Shown here one piece after another: positions 44,172 through 54,295 of a DNA stretch of 64,000 bases (position 1 is the stretch's first letter; each line of letters starts with the position of its first letter). The DNA is from Streptomyces specialis (lineage in GTDB: Bacteria; Actinomycetota; Actinomycetes; Streptomycetales; Streptomycetaceae). Made by a program: the position numbers and the translations under genes. The notes under the pieces were generated by a model. The model did not search any database, was not told the DNA's origin, and worked only from the letters and a program-made list of their open reading frames with translations. Location of the stretch: assembly GCF_001493375.1 (NCBI RefSeq), contig NZ_LN929896.1, positions 646,808-710,807 of the forward strand, in the 5' to 3' direction.

Positions 44172-44707
44172 GGGAGACGGACGCCTTTCTCGTGGGTCGT
44201 CGTGGAGCGGCGGTGGGGCGGATCGTCGGTGAGCCGGGCCCGGAGCGTTCTGCGGGCGCGGCTCAGGCGGGTGCGCACGGCCGCCTCGGAGACGCCCGTC
44301 TCCCGCGCCACCTGGGCGACCGGCAGATCCAGCAGGTGGTGCAGGACCACGGCCGTGCGCTGCTCGGCGGACAGCCCGCGCAGGGCCGCGACCAGCGCGA
44401 CGTGGTCGGGGGCGAGGGCGGGCGCGTGCGGCGGCGGGCCGTGCCGGAGCTGGGCGCGCAGCCGGTTGCGCGCCTTGCGCCAGGTGCTGACGGCCAGCCG
44501 CAGCGCGACCGTGCGGACCCAGGGGGTCGGGTCGCCCTCGGCGCTGAGCGCGGACCACCGCTGCCAGGCCCGCGCGTACGCCTCCTGCACGGCGTCCTCC
44601 GCGTCGGCCGCGTCGCCGGTCACCGCGTAGACGGCGGCGACCAGCGGGTTGGCGGTCGCCGCGTAGAACGCCTCGAGGTCCCGCCACGCCTCGTCCGGGC
44701 TCACCAT
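44168..44707 (-). CDS. ECF RNA polymerase sigma factor (SigE-family type)
   Basis: 179 residues, ATG 44707 preceded by GGAGGGGGAG. Region 2 includes DAEDAVQEAYARAWQRW. Region 4 includes LSAEQRTAVVLHHLLDLPVAQVARETGVSEAAVRTRLSRARR (span marked, HTH). No region 1 or 3, as in ECF factors. The signal it senses is unknown; the partner's extracytoplasmic domain suggests envelope sensing. The 263 nt upstream to the FemX start hold both promoters; I saw no clear autoregulatory element. Confidence 0.9.
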   Translation of the reverse strand: MVSPDEAWRDLEAFYAATANPLVAAVYAVTGDAADAEDAVQEAYARAWQRWSALSAEGDPTPWVRTVALRLAVSTWRKARNRLRAQLRHGPPPHAPALAPDHVALVAALRGLSAEQRTAVVLHHLLDLPVAQVARETGVSEAAVRTRLSRARRTLRARLTDDPPHRRSTTTHEKGVRLP

Positions 44708-44970
44708 CTCCCCCTCCGTCCCCCGGGGCGGCCCGGGCTTCGCGGTCCGCCGGGCGCGCGGCGCGCGGAGCCCGTGGCGCGGGACACCGGACAGCCGATC
44801 GTGCGCTGTGCCACGAGCACGGGAGTCTGCCCGGCACCGGGGCGGGCGGGGAAGCCCCGGCCGGTGTCGCGTTTCTCATCGTCACCTTTCGCCGTCCCCG
44901 GGCGTGAGGGAGGCGAGTGGGCTGTCCCGGCCCGCCGTCATCGAGGGAGGGAAGTCCTGTGCCGAGGACG

Positions 44971-46222
44971 ATGTCGAACCAGTACCGGGCGCCGGGCGCG
45001 GTGACCGGGCTGCGTGTGCTGACGCCCGGGGAGCATCTGGCGTTCCTCCAGGGGCTGGCTCTGATACACATCTGACGCCGCCGACGCAGAGGGTAGGGGC
45101 GAGTGCGGAGGCGCGCAGACTCCACACAGCAGGTGGCCGTCAGATGAGTGACCAAGGGAGATGTGTGTGGGGGGGAATGTGTGTAAGGGACAGGGGGTGA
45201 AGGAGGGCTGGACGGCGGAGAGCCTGGGGTGGACCGAGGACGGGCGGCTGGTCGGCGCCACCCTGGTGCTGTACCGGCACCTGCCGGGTGTGCGGCGGTC
45301 GTTCGCCTACATCCCGGCGGGGCCCGTGCTGGACTGGTCGGCGCCGGACCTGGACCGGCTGCTGACGCCGCTGCTGGACCGGCTGCGCGCGGCGGGCGCG
45401 TTCGCCGTCCGGCTGGGCCCGCCGCTGGTCTACCGGCGCTGGACGGCGCGGACCCTGAAGGACGCGACCGGTCCCGGCCGCCGGGTCGGTGACGTGCTGC
45501 CGGATCTGGTGGAGCCGCTGGGGGCGGCCGTCGCCGACCGGCTGCGGGCGGCGGGCTGGCGGCGCTGCGCCGAGGAGGGCGCCGGCGACGCGCAGCCCCG
45601 GCTGATCTTCGAGATACCGCTGGCGGGCCGCGACCGCGACGACCTGTGGACCGGCCTGAACCAGGAGTGGCGGCGCAACATCAAGCGCGCCGTCAAGGCG
45701 GGCGTCGAGACCGGCGAGGCCGGACCGGACGCGCTGCCGCTCTTCCACGAGCTGCTGGGCGTCACCGAGCGCAGGGACGGCTTCCGCCTCGGCCGCTCGC
45801 TGCCGTACTACCAGCGTCAGTACCAGGTGCTCAACGAGGCGGAGCCCGGCGCGATGGGGCTGTGGACGGCCCGCTGGAACGGCGAGGTGCTCGCCGCCCA
45901 CACGATGCTGCGCTCCCCCGACCGGGCCCGCGTCTGGTACCAGACCGGCGCGTCCGCCGACCACCACCGGGAGGTGCGGCCGAGCAACGCCCTCCAGTGG
46001 CGGATGCTGTGCGAGGCGCACGGCGCCGGGGCGTCGGTCTACGACATGCGCGGCGTGCCGGACACCCTGGACCCGCGGGAACGGGCGTTCGGCCTGCTGC
46101 GCTGGAAGCTGGGCACGGGCGGCGAGGTGACCGAGATGCTCGGCGAGTGGGAGCTGACGCTGGACGGCACGGTCAACCGCGCGCTGCACCGGGCGATGCG
46201 GGGCTACCTCGGGCGGCGCTGA
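44971..46222 (+). CDS. FemX/FemAB-type peptidoglycan aminoacyltransferase, interrupted by adapter sequence
   Basis: Member of the FemABX family, which adds an amino acid (Gly in Streptomyces) from aminoacyl-tRNA to lipid II to start the peptidoglycan cross-bridge. The first 28 residues (to AFLQGL) are intact. Adapter-like sequence at 45055-45193 then brings a TGA at 45073, and the frame resumes at VKEGWTAESLGW (about 45199). The remainder is complete: VLYRHLPGVRRSFAYIPAGPVLDW, NQEWRRNIKRAVKAGVE, and VYDMRGVPDTLDPRERAFGL near the C-terminus. About a dozen native residues are missing. The gene is probably intact in the organism. Neighbouring cell-surface genes fit the role. Confidence 0.85.
45055..45193. 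other. probable Nextera adapter read-through embedded in the assembly
   Basis: 45055-45073 matches the reverse mosaic end CTGTCTCTTATACACATCT at 17 of 19 (both errors T to G). 45074-45087 matches the adjoining adapter GACGCTGCCGACGA at 12 of 14. 45088-45095 resembles the reverse of a standard i5 index (TATCCTCT) at 7 of 8. 45175-45193 matches a forward mosaic end at 15 of 19, immediately before native sequence resumes. Between them lie poly-G-rich remnants. Confidence 0.9.
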
Positions 46223-46260
46223 TCCCCGGCGGACACGTTCGGTCATGGCACGATGACGCC

Positions 46261-47259
46261 ATGTGCGGCCCCCTCCCCCTCCTTCGCGGCGTCGTCACGG
46301 CCCTGTGCTGCGCCCTGATCCTGGCCTGTTCCTCCTCCGGCGGCGACGAGCCGCCCGGCGCGGCCCCGGTCGCGGCGGGCACCGGCCCGTTCTGGGTGGA
46401 CCCCGACAGCGCGGCGGCCCGGCAGGTGGCGGAGTGGGAGCGCGCCGGACGCGCCGAGGACGCCGAGGCGCTGCGGCGCATCGCGGACCAGCCGATGGCC
46501 TACTGGCCGTCGGGCCGCCCGGACCCGGGCCCGGAGGTGGCGGCCGTGGCCGCCGCGGCGACGGAGGCGGACCGGACGGCGGTGCTGACGGCGTACAACA
46601 TCCCGCACCGCGACTGCGGCCAGTACTCGCGCGGCGGCGCCGCCGACGCCGCGGCCTACACGGAGTGGATCGGGGCGTTCGCCGACGGCATCGGGGACGC
46701 CCGCGCGATCGTCGTCCTGGAGCCGGACGCGGTGCCGCACACGGCGGACGGCTGCACGGCGCCGGAGTACGTGGACGAACGATTCGACCTGCTGGCGGCG
46801 GCGGTGGACCGGCTGAAGCGGCAGCCCCACACGCGGGTCTACCTGGACGCGGGCAACCCGACCTGGATCACCGACCCGGCCGATCTGGTGGAGCCGCTGC
46901 GCCGCTCGGGCATCGCGCGGGCCGACGGCTTCGCGCTGAACGTCTCGAACTTCCAGACGTCCCCGAGCAGCGCCGACTACGGCCGGCGGCTGTCGGCCCT
47001 CCTGGACGGCGCGCACTTCGTGATCGACACCAGCCGCAACGGCAACGGCCCGTACGAGGGCGACGACGAGCCCTGGTGCAACCCGCCGGGCCGCGCGCTG
47101 GGCACCCCGCCGACGACCGCGACGGACGACCCGCTGATCGACGCCTACCTGTGGATCAAGCGCCCCGGCGAATCGGACGGCGAATGCCGGGGCGGCCCCC
47201 CGGCGGGCCGGTGGTGGCCGGAGTACGCCCTCGACCTGGCGCGGCGCGACCCCTCCTGA
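46261..47259 (+). CDS. cslZ: GH6 endoglucanase lipoprotein (CslZ-like)
   Basis: Predicted secreted lipoprotein cutting beta-1,4-glucan. 332 residues, ATG 46261, lipobox LILAC with Cys23. GH6 features: TAYNIPHRDCGQYSRGG, VVLEPDAVPH (catalytic-acid region), YLDAGNPTWI, FALNVSNFQT, DTSRNGNGP, CNPPGRALG and WIKRPGESDG. It faces glxA convergently with only 6 nt between stops. An endoglucanase adjoins cslA-glxA in S. lividans/S. coelicolor and is proposed to trim the tip glucan; I assign the symbol from that context. Confidence 0.88.
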   Translation: MCGPLPLLRGVVTALCCALILACSSSGGDEPPGAAPVAAGTGPFWVDPDSAAARQVAEWERAGRAEDAEALRRIADQPMAYWPSGRPDPGPEVAAVAAAATEADRTAVLTAYNIPHRDCGQYSRGGAADAAAYTEWIGAFADGIGDARAIVVLEPDAVPHTADGCTAPEYVDERFDLLAAAVDRLKRQPHTRVYLDAGNPTWITDPADLVEPLRRSGIARADGFALNVSNFQTSPSSADYGRRLSALLDGAHFVIDTSRNGNGPYEGDDEPWCNPPGRALGTPPTTATDDPLIDAYLWIKRPGESDGECRGGPPAGRWWPEYALDLARRDPS

Positions 47260-47265
47260 CGCGTA

Positions 47266-49197
47266 TCAGCCGACCTGGATCCACTTCGCCTCCGAAGGGG
47301 TGCCCTCGGCGTCGGTGGCGAAGAGCATGTACCAGCCGGGCGGGATCAGGGACGGGTCGTCGGGGACCGTGAACGTCACCTCGCCGTCGCCGCGTTCGAC
47401 CTCCAGGCTGATCGAGCGCTGCTCCACGTCCGTCGTGTGGGTCACCGCGCTCGGCCGCATCAGGCGCGCCCGCTCGACGCGTCCGGGGTGGCCGGTCGTG
47501 AACGTCGCCTCGCCGCCGTGCGCCACGCGGGCGGGGCCGTCGCCGAGGACCGGGCGGCGTTCGTCCCGGCCGTCGAAGAGGTACGGCGGCGTGTAGATCT
47601 CGACGCGCTTCTCGAACTCCCCCATCCGCGTGTTGTCCGCGTCGCCGAACAGCGGGTCGGAGCCGAACGTCGCGACCCGGCCGTCCGGCAGCAGCAGGGC
47701 CTCGGAGTGGTAGTTGCGGCCCACCGTCGGGTCGGCGGCCGGGCGGAACGTGTCGCTCGCCGGGTCGTAGAACTGGGCCTTGAGGATGTCGCTCTCGCCC
47801 CGCCCCCGGTAGTCCTCCGAGCCGCCGGAGGTGAACACGGTGTCGTCCGGCAGGATCACGCTGCTCAGGTACCGGGTGCCCTGCGGCAGCGAGGGGCCTT
47901 CGCGGAAGCGCGGGTCGTCCTCCGTCAGGTCGATGATCGCGGTCCGCTCCGTGGACTTCTCCGACTCCCCCACCCCGCCGCCGCCGAGCACCATGAACCG
48001 CTGGTCCTGGGCCGGCGGCAGCAGCAGCGAGGCGGACGTCTCCAGTTGGTCGCCGTCCGTCAGACCGCCGACCTCGGTGAAGGTGTTGGTGTCCAGGTCC
48101 CACAGGCCCGGCTCGCGGCCCTCGTCGGCCGGGCCGTAGCCCGCGTTGGAGCCGGTGTAGAAGATGTCGCCGCCCTGGGTGAGGAACAGCGCCGGGTAGG
48201 TGGGGAAGTACCGCTGCGGCCCCTCGGACCAGGTCTTCGTCTCCGGGTCGTAGATCTCGTTGATGCCGGGGACGACCTGCCCGACCTCGTCGAGTCCCGA
48301 CACGGTCAGGACGCGGCCGTCCGGCAGCGCCGTCAGCGTCGGGTACCAGCGGGCCTCGGCCATCGGCTCGACCGGCACGTACCGTTCCGTCTCGGGGTCG
48401 AACTCGTAGGCGGCGTCGATGCCCTGGAAGTCCTGGTCGTCGAGGGTGAGCTGCCCGGCCATGCCGTAGAGGTTCCGGGCGTCCTCGCCCTTCAGGCCGA
48501 CGACGGCGTACTGCTCGGGCCTGACCGTCACGCCTTCCTCGCCCTCCGCCTCCGCCACCACGAAGACCCGTGTCTCACCGGCGGTGACCCGCACCTCGCC
48601 GTTCTCCAGGGTCTCCTTCTTGGCGGCCGGGACCGTGACCTCGGCCTCCGTGACGTACTCCTGGCCGGACGGCGAACGCAGCCGCGTGCCCTTGGGGAAC
48701 GTGCGGGACCGGTCGGGGTCCTCGTTCTTGATCAGCATCGGGCCGCCCGCGTGCGTCACGGCGTCACCCAGCACCTCGTAGCGCAGCGTGCCGCCCGCGA
48801 CCAGCATCCGCCCGTCCGGCAGGGCGGCGTGCCCGGCACAGAACAGGTCCTCGGGGGTGGGGACCTCGGTGAACGAGTTGTCCGCCGGGTCCCACAGCAC
48901 CGACTGGAAGGTGCCCGCGTCGAACTCCTCCTCCTCGTTGCCCGATCCGGCGATCAGCAGCACCTTGCCGGTGCGCAGCAGGGCGGCGTGGATGGCGTTG
49001 GTGCGGAACTCCTCGGGGACGTCCACCACTTCCCACGCGCCGTACCGGGCCTGGTAGGCGGGCCGGGAGACCCGGTAGTCGTGGAGCCGGTCCTGCGCGA
49101 AGGTGAGCGCGGCCGGGATGTTGAGGCCGGCCAGGAGCAGGGTCACCCCGGTGCCGACGACCGTCTTCCTCATCTGCCTGCTGGGGCGGTACCTCAT
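47266..49197 (-). CDS. glxA: radical copper oxidase GlxA (galactose-oxidase-like)
   Basis: Membrane-anchored, extracytoplasmic mono-copper enzyme with a Tyr-Cys cofactor, needed with CslA for the hyphal-tip glycan. 643 residues. The start overlaps the cslA stop by ATGA. The N-terminus RQMRKTVVGTGVTLLLAGLNIPAA is a signal anchor. Seen: DLFCAGHAALPDGRMLVAGG (cross-link Cys region), kelch-like repeats, RWYPTLTALPDGRVLTVSG, RYFPTYPALFLTQGG (Tyr ligand region), GRNYHSEALLLPDGRV (His ligands), and a C-terminal DUF1929-type domain with HTTDVEQR. Chemistry and biology follow the characterised S. lividans protein. Confidence 0.94.
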   Translation of the reverse strand: MRYRPSRQMRKTVVGTGVTLLLAGLNIPAALTFAQDRLHDYRVSRPAYQARYGAWEVVDVPEEFRTNAIHAALLRTGKVLLIAGSGNEEEEFDAGTFQSVLWDPADNSFTEVPTPEDLFCAGHAALPDGRMLVAGGTLRYEVLGDAVTHAGGPMLIKNEDPDRSRTFPKGTRLRSPSGQEYVTEAEVTVPAAKKETLENGEVRVTAGETRVFVVAEAEGEEGVTVRPEQYAVVGLKGEDARNLYGMAGQLTLDDQDFQGIDAAYEFDPETERYVPVEPMAEARWYPTLTALPDGRVLTVSGLDEVGQVVPGINEIYDPETKTWSEGPQRYFPTYPALFLTQGGDIFYTGSNAGYGPADEGREPGLWDLDTNTFTEVGGLTDGDQLETSASLLLPPAQDQRFMVLGGGGVGESEKSTERTAIIDLTEDDPRFREGPSLPQGTRYLSSVILPDDTVFTSGGSEDYRGRGESDILKAQFYDPASDTFRPAADPTVGRNYHSEALLLPDGRVATFGSDPLFGDADNTRMGEFEKRVEIYTPPYLFDGRDERRPVLGDGPARVAHGGEATFTTGHPGRVERARLMRPSAVTHTTDVEQRSISLEVERGDGEVTFTVPDDPSLIPPGWYMLFATDAEGTPSEAKWIQVG

Positions 49198-51002
49198 GCG
49201 TCAGCTCCCACTGGTTCCCGTGGCGTGATGCCGTGCTCCGGCGCTTCCGGCCGGTCCCCGCCCCCGTTCCGGTCGTCCTCGGGGGACGTCTCCCGGGCCG
49301 GCGCGCGGTCCTCGTCCCGGACGGTGAGCGCCCACAGGGCCACCGGGCCGAGACAGACGGCCAGGGCCAGCAGCGCCCAGGTCCGCATCGCGACGTGCGC
49401 GTGGCCGAGGAAGAGCGAGACGAGCAGCGAGCCGCCGATCACCGCCGCCCAGGCCAGATGGAGGCGGAACGTGGCCGGCCGGTCCCGCGACGCCCGGCCG
49501 CCCTTGGGCGTGACGACGAACGTGCTGCGCCGCCGCAGCAGCGCGTCCAGCAGCGAGCGGGTGTAGACGGGCGCGGAGAGCGCCGACATCAGCATCCCGG
49601 CGGCGCCCGAGGAGCCCTCCGGCTCGTGCGGGGAGACGTTGTGCCGGCGGTTCCAGACGTAGAGGCCGATCTGGAGGGCGGCGACATCGCTGTACAGCAT
49701 CGTCCACACCGAGGACGCGACCTGGGTGCCGGAGGCGCCGAGCACCAGGTACAGCGCGCAGCCGAGGGCGCCGAGGGTCCAGGTGACGGCGGCCATCGGG
49801 TAGAACGCCAGCATCAGCGAGTAGTTGAACAGGGCGCCGGGCCGGTGGCGGCGCGGGCCGCGGCCGTACTGGCGCAGGATCGTCTCGTACGTGCCGCGGG
49901 ACCAGCGCATCTGCTGCGAGAAGAAGTCGGTCCAGGTGGAGGGGCCCTCGCCGACGGCCAGCACGTCGGGGGTGTAGACGGAACGCCAGTGCCGGCCGGT
50001 GGCGGGGTTGACCGCGCGGTGCAGTTCGAAGCCGGTGGCCATGTCCTCGGTGACGGAGTCGACGAGACCGCCGATGCCCTGCACGGCCGAGACGCGGACG
50101 GCGTTGTTGGTGCCGACGAACATCGCGGAGCCGTAGCGGTTCCCGGCGCGCTGGATGAGGGCGTGGAAGAGGAACTGCTGGCTCTCGGCGGCCTTGGTGA
50201 CGGGCGTCGTGTAGTTGCCGTACACCTGGGGGCCGACGACGAAGGCGACGTCGGGGTCGCGGAAGTAGCCCAGCATCCGTTCCAGGTATCCGGGCAGCGG
50301 CACGTGGTCGGTGTCCACGGAGGCGAAGAAGTCGTAGTCGTCGCCGTGCGCGGCCAGCCAGGCGTTGTAGTTGCCGTGCTTGGTGCGGGCGCGGTGCGGG
50401 CCGGCCGGCTGGTTCCACCGGGCCACGCCCTTGCGGGTGAAGTGCCGGACGCCCAGCTCCGCGCAGAGCGCGCGGACCGCCGGGTCGTCGCCCTCGTCCA
50501 GCAGCCACACGTCCAGCGGCCCCGGGTGCCGCAGCCGGACCGCGGCCTCCAGCGTCGCCCGCACCATCTCCGGCGGCTCCTTGCCCGGCACGCAGGTGGT
50601 GAGGAACGCGACGCGGGTGCCGGGCTCGGGGACGACCGGCACCGGATCGCGGGCGACCATCGTGGCGTGGGCGATGGAGACGACGTTGACCAGCCGGAAC
50701 AGCTCGACGAGGCCGACGCAGCCCAGCATCACGGCGTCGGCGGCGAGCAGCCACCACGGCGCGTGGTCCCGTTCCGTCCAGTGGCCGGGCCAGATCAGCA
50801 GGAGGAGCAGCACCGCGGAGAGCAGCGGCGCGAGGGTCATCAGCGCGGCGGCCGGTACGCGGCGCGGCTCGCGGGAGAGCAGCGTGCGGTAGCGCACGCG
50901 GTAGCCGGGACCGGCCTCGGTGAGGGGGCCCGCGAGACGGCTGTAGGTGTCGTAGTCGTAGCCCTGTTCCGTCCCGGTTCCCTCGACTCCCTCGACCCGC
51001 AC
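49194..51002 (-). CDS. cslA: cellulose-synthase-like glycosyltransferase CslA
   Basis: Processive GT2 membrane enzyme making the beta-glucan exposed at hyphal tips; known to work with DivIVA and GlxA. 602 residues from GTG 51002, preceded by GGAGGG. Two N-terminal helices (ALMTLAPLLSAVLLLLLIW; WWLLAADAVMLGCVGLVELF), then the cytosolic GT2 domain: LLDEGDD, SVDTDHVPLPG (DxD), TEDMATGFELH (TED), QQMRWSRGTY (QxxRW). About five C-terminal helices and an acidic tail follow. First gene of the cslA-glxA operon. Confidence 0.94.
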   Translation of the reverse strand: MRVEGVEGTGTEQGYDYDTYSRLAGPLTEAGPGYRVRYRTLLSREPRRVPAAALMTLAPLLSAVLLLLLIWPGHWTERDHAPWWLLAADAVMLGCVGLVELFRLVNVVSIAHATMVARDPVPVVPEPGTRVAFLTTCVPGKEPPEMVRATLEAAVRLRHPGPLDVWLLDEGDDPAVRALCAELGVRHFTRKGVARWNQPAGPHRARTKHGNYNAWLAAHGDDYDFFASVDTDHVPLPGYLERMLGYFRDPDVAFVVGPQVYGNYTTPVTKAAESQQFLFHALIQRAGNRYGSAMFVGTNNAVRVSAVQGIGGLVDSVTEDMATGFELHRAVNPATGRHWRSVYTPDVLAVGEGPSTWTDFFSQQMRWSRGTYETILRQYGRGPRRHRPGALFNYSLMLAFYPMAAVTWTLGALGCALYLVLGASGTQVASSVWTMLYSDVAALQIGLYVWNRRHNVSPHEPEGSSGAAGMLMSALSAPVYTRSLLDALLRRRSTFVVTPKGGRASRDRPATFRLHLAWAAVIGGSLLVSLFLGHAHVAMRTWALLALAVCLGPVALWALTVRDEDRAPARETSPEDDRNGGGDRPEAPEHGITPREPVGADA

Positions 51003-51020
51003 ACACCCTCCTCGGGAGAC

Positions 51021-51064
51021 AAAAGCCGCGATCCGGACACGTCAACGACATGTCAGATCGCGGC
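51021..51064 (-). terminator. intrinsic terminator with U-run after the second DUF3817 gene
   Basis: GCCGCGATC / GATCGCGGC outer arms (9 bp) continue into a second paired segment (GACACGT / ACATGTC, one mismatch) around a CAACG loop. On the minus strand the stem is followed by TTTT. It ends the DUF3817 transcript 48 nt after its stop and lies just upstream of cslA. Confidence 0.8.
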
Positions 51065-51111
51065 CGGTGTCGACCCGGGACGGTCCGAGCGAGGGACCCG
51101 TCCGGCGCGGG

Positions 51112-51456
51112 TCAGGCGTTCACGACGCCCTCGCGGCGGGCGCGCGCCGCGATCACCGCGGCGTCCTGGTCCCGGCGCAGGCGGCGCTCGGCGAAGAAGC
51201 CGCCCAGGGGCACCAGGCACATCAGCAGGTACCAGCCGGCCGTCTTCAGGGACCACTTCGCCCGGTTCCAGGCGTCGGCCCAGAACAGCACGTAGCCGAT
51301 GAAGAGCAGGCCGTGGATCATGCCCATGACGGGAACGGCGTCGAACTCCGTGGTCCGCTTCAGCACGGAGCAGACGAGCAGGAGGAGGAAGGAGACCGCT
51401 TCGGGAGCGGACACCAGGCGGAGCCTGCGCAGGGCGGAGGCGGTCTTGAGATCCAT
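51112..51456 (-). CDS. DUF3817 small membrane protein (copy 2)
   Basis: 114 residues from ATG 51456 (MDLKTASALRRL), which has AGGAAGA nine bases upstream; frames to 51486 and 51507 have no ribosome-binding site. Helices: APEAVSFLLLLVCSVL, MIHGLLFIGYVLFWADAW and TAGWYLLMCLVPLGGFFAERR. It shares IHGL-x-(F/Y) and ERR with copy 1 (42333-42668). Divergent from a second MarR gene. Function unknown. Confidence 0.87.
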   Translation of the reverse strand: MDLKTASALRRLRLVSAPEAVSFLLLLVCSVLKRTTEFDAVPVMGMIHGLLFIGYVLFWADAWNRAKWSLKTAGWYLLMCLVPLGGFFAERRLRRDQDAAVIAARARREGVVNA

Positions 51457-51565
51457 CGGGTGCGTCTTCCTGGGTGAGACGGTCATGTGAACGGATGCAC
51501 AAGCCATTGTCGCAGCCCCCGGCGCCGGGCCCCGGGGCGGGGCGGCCGTTCGTTAAAGTTCACAC

Positions 51566-52042
51566 ATGGAGACGGAAACGGGCACCCGCTGGCTCAGTCA
51601 GGAGGAGCAGCGCGCCTGGCGTACGCACCTCGACGTCAGCAGGCTGCTCATGCACCAGCTGGAGCGGGATCTTCAGCCCTTCGGACTGACGATGAACGAC
51701 TACGAGATTCTGGTCAACCTCTCCGAATCCGAGGATCACCGGATGCGGATGAGCGATCTGGCGGCGGCCACCTTGCAGTCCAAGAGCAGACTGTCGCACC
51801 AGATCACCCGTATGGAGCGGGCCGAGCTGGTGCGGCGGGAGAACTGCGACTCCGACAAGCGGGGCCTGTACGCCGTGCTCACCGACCACGGGTGGGCCAC
51901 GATGCGGGAAGTGGCGCCCCACCACGTGGAGTCGGTGCGCCGGCACTTCGTGGACCTGCTGTCGCCCGACGACCTCGACGGGCTGCGGCGGTCGCTGGCG
52001 CCGGTCGCGGAGCATCTGCGGGTCAGACGCGGACGCCCCTGA
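51566..52042 (+). CDS. MarR-family transcriptional regulator (copy 2)
   Basis: 158 residues, ATG 51566. HTH segment HRMRMSDLAAATLQSKSRLSHQITRMERAEL (span), wing RRENCDSDKRGLYAVLTDHG. No ribosome-binding site precedes the ATG; the upstream TTAAAGT about 8 nt away could be a -10 element, so the transcript may be leaderless. Divergent from the second DUF3817 gene across 109 nt, which is the likely operator region. Convergent with the histidine kinase gene. Confidence 0.9.
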   Translation: METETGTRWLSQEEQRAWRTHLDVSRLLMHQLERDLQPFGLTMNDYEILVNLSESEDHRMRMSDLAAATLQSKSRLSHQITRMERAELVRRENCDSDKRGLYAVLTDHGWATMREVAPHHVESVRRHFVDLLSPDDLDGLRRSLAPVAEHLRVRRGRP

Positions 52043-52069
52043 CGACCGGCCTCCCGCGGCCCCGCCGGA

Positions 52070-53519
52070 TCACGCCGACGGCAGGCGCAGGACGAACAGA
52101 GCGCCCCCCTCGGGCGCCTCGCGCACGGTGAGCGTTCCGCCGTGCCGTGCGGCGACGTCACGGGCGATGGCCAGGCCGAGTCCGGCGCCGCCCTCGTCCC
52201 TGCCGCGCGCGTCGTCCAGCCGCACGAACCGCTCGAAGACCCGCTCCCGGTCCGCCTCCGGCACGCCTCCGCCGTCGTCCGCGACCTCCAGGACCGCCTC
52301 GCTCCCCTCCCGCCGCAGCGAGACCCGCACCGCGCCGGTGGCGTGACGCTGCGCGTTGTCGAGCAGATTGCCCAGCACGCGGGCGAGTTGGGAACGGGAG
52401 CCGGTCACGCCCAGCACGGGCCAGGGACGCTCCGGCGCCCGCACCGGGTGGCGGTCACCCGTCCGCTGCGCCAGCTCCTCCGCGACGAGCGCCGTCAGAT
52501 CGACGGCGGCGGCCTGCGGGCGCTCCCCCGCGTCGAGGCGGGCCAGCAGCAGCAGATCGGCGGCGAGGGCCTGGAGCCGGACGGTGTCCGCGACCGCCCC
52601 CGGCACGTCGAGCAGCCCGGGATGGGCGGCCCCGACCTCCAGTTGGGTGCGGAGGCTGGCGATCGGGCTGCGCAGCTCGTGGGAGGCGTCGGCGACGAAA
52701 CGCCGCTGCCGTTCGACGGAGGACTCCAGGGCGGCGAGCGTCTCGTTCGTGGTCCTGGCCAGCCGGCCGATCTCGTCCAGGGACCCGGGCTGGGGCACCC
52801 GGCGGGTGAGGTCCTGGGACTGGGTGATGGCCGCCATCTCGCGCCGGATGCCCTCCACCGGGCCGAGCGCGCGGCCGGTCACCAGCCAGGTGACGAAGGC
52901 GACGACGGCCAGCAGCAGCGGCACGCCGACGACCATCGAGGCGCGGACGCTGTTCAGCGCGGCCTCCTCCACCCCCAGCGGCGCCCCGGCGTGGACGACG
53001 GCCTTCCCGCCGCCGGGGGTGGTCACCTCCAGCGCGGCGAAGAGGTACTCGGCCTCCTGGCCGTCCACGACGGCGCTGCCGGAGGCGATGTCGATCCGGT
53101 CGTCGATCTCGCCGGGCTCCGGGCTCTCCGTGCTCCCGTCGTCGCCGTCGTCGTCTGCGTCGTCATCGGCGTCGTCGGCGTCGTCGTCCTCGCCGCCGGG
53201 CTGCGGTGACGGCGGGGCCGGACTCTCGGGGGTGACGTCGGGGTTGCCGGTGCCGGAGACGGCCTCCAGGCCGTCGCTGACCGCCCGCACCACGCCGTCG
53301 CCGTCCACGATCTGCACGGGGTGGCTGGTGGCGAAGTCCAGCTCGGCGAAGCCGGTGCCGGTGGCCAACTGGGCGGCCACGTCGCGGGCCGCGACCTCGG
53401 CCTGGAGCCTCACCTGATCCTCCAGGCTGTCGCGGAGCATCGCCAGCATCACCAGCCCCGCCGCCACCAGGGCCACGGCCACGACGGCGGTGGCGCCCAG
53501 CGCGGCGCGGGCGCGCACG

Positions 53520-53527
<8 letters not shown>
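52070..53527 (-). CDS. two-component sensor histidine kinase
   Basis: 485 residues with the start at ATG 53527, overlapping the regulator stop by 8 nt; the frame to 53557 and GTG 53518 are alternatives. TM1 at about 11-33. The extracytoplasmic loop of about 145 residues contains an Asp-rich run (GGEDDDADDADDDADDDGDD). TM2 is GVPLLLAVVAFVTWLVTG. Then HAMP, H-box SHELRSPIASLRTQLE, N-box LGNLLDNAQRHA, G1 VADDGGGVPEADRERVFERF and G2 GGAGLGLAIARDVA. The acidic loop suggests sensing of cations or cationic peptides, an inference only. Confidence 0.94.
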
Positions 53528-54185
<658 letters not shown>

Positions 54186-54219
54186 GGGGCCAGCTTGGCA
54201 AACCGTTGCTGAAGAGGTC

Positions 54220-54245
54220 TTCAGGTCGCTTCAGGTCCCCTTCAG
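54220..54245. promoter_or_regulatory. TTCAG(G) direct repeats for the OmpR-type regulator
   Basis: TTCAGG at 54220 and 54230 and TTCAG at 54241, spaced 10 and 11 bp, between the divergent regulator and PepSY genes. CTGAAG at 54209-54214 is a further half-site in the opposite orientation. Typical of an OmpR/PhoB-family operator. Confidence 0.65.
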
Positions 54246-54295
54246 CATCGATCCGCGAGGGTCGTGTCATCGGCACACGAACGGGAGGACCCCTC

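Noticed and set aside
45055-45193. Possible transposon insertion in the FemX gene
   Set aside because: The Tn5-like ends are sequencing adapter (mosaic end plus adapter and index-like bases), there is no transposase, and no target duplication is seen.
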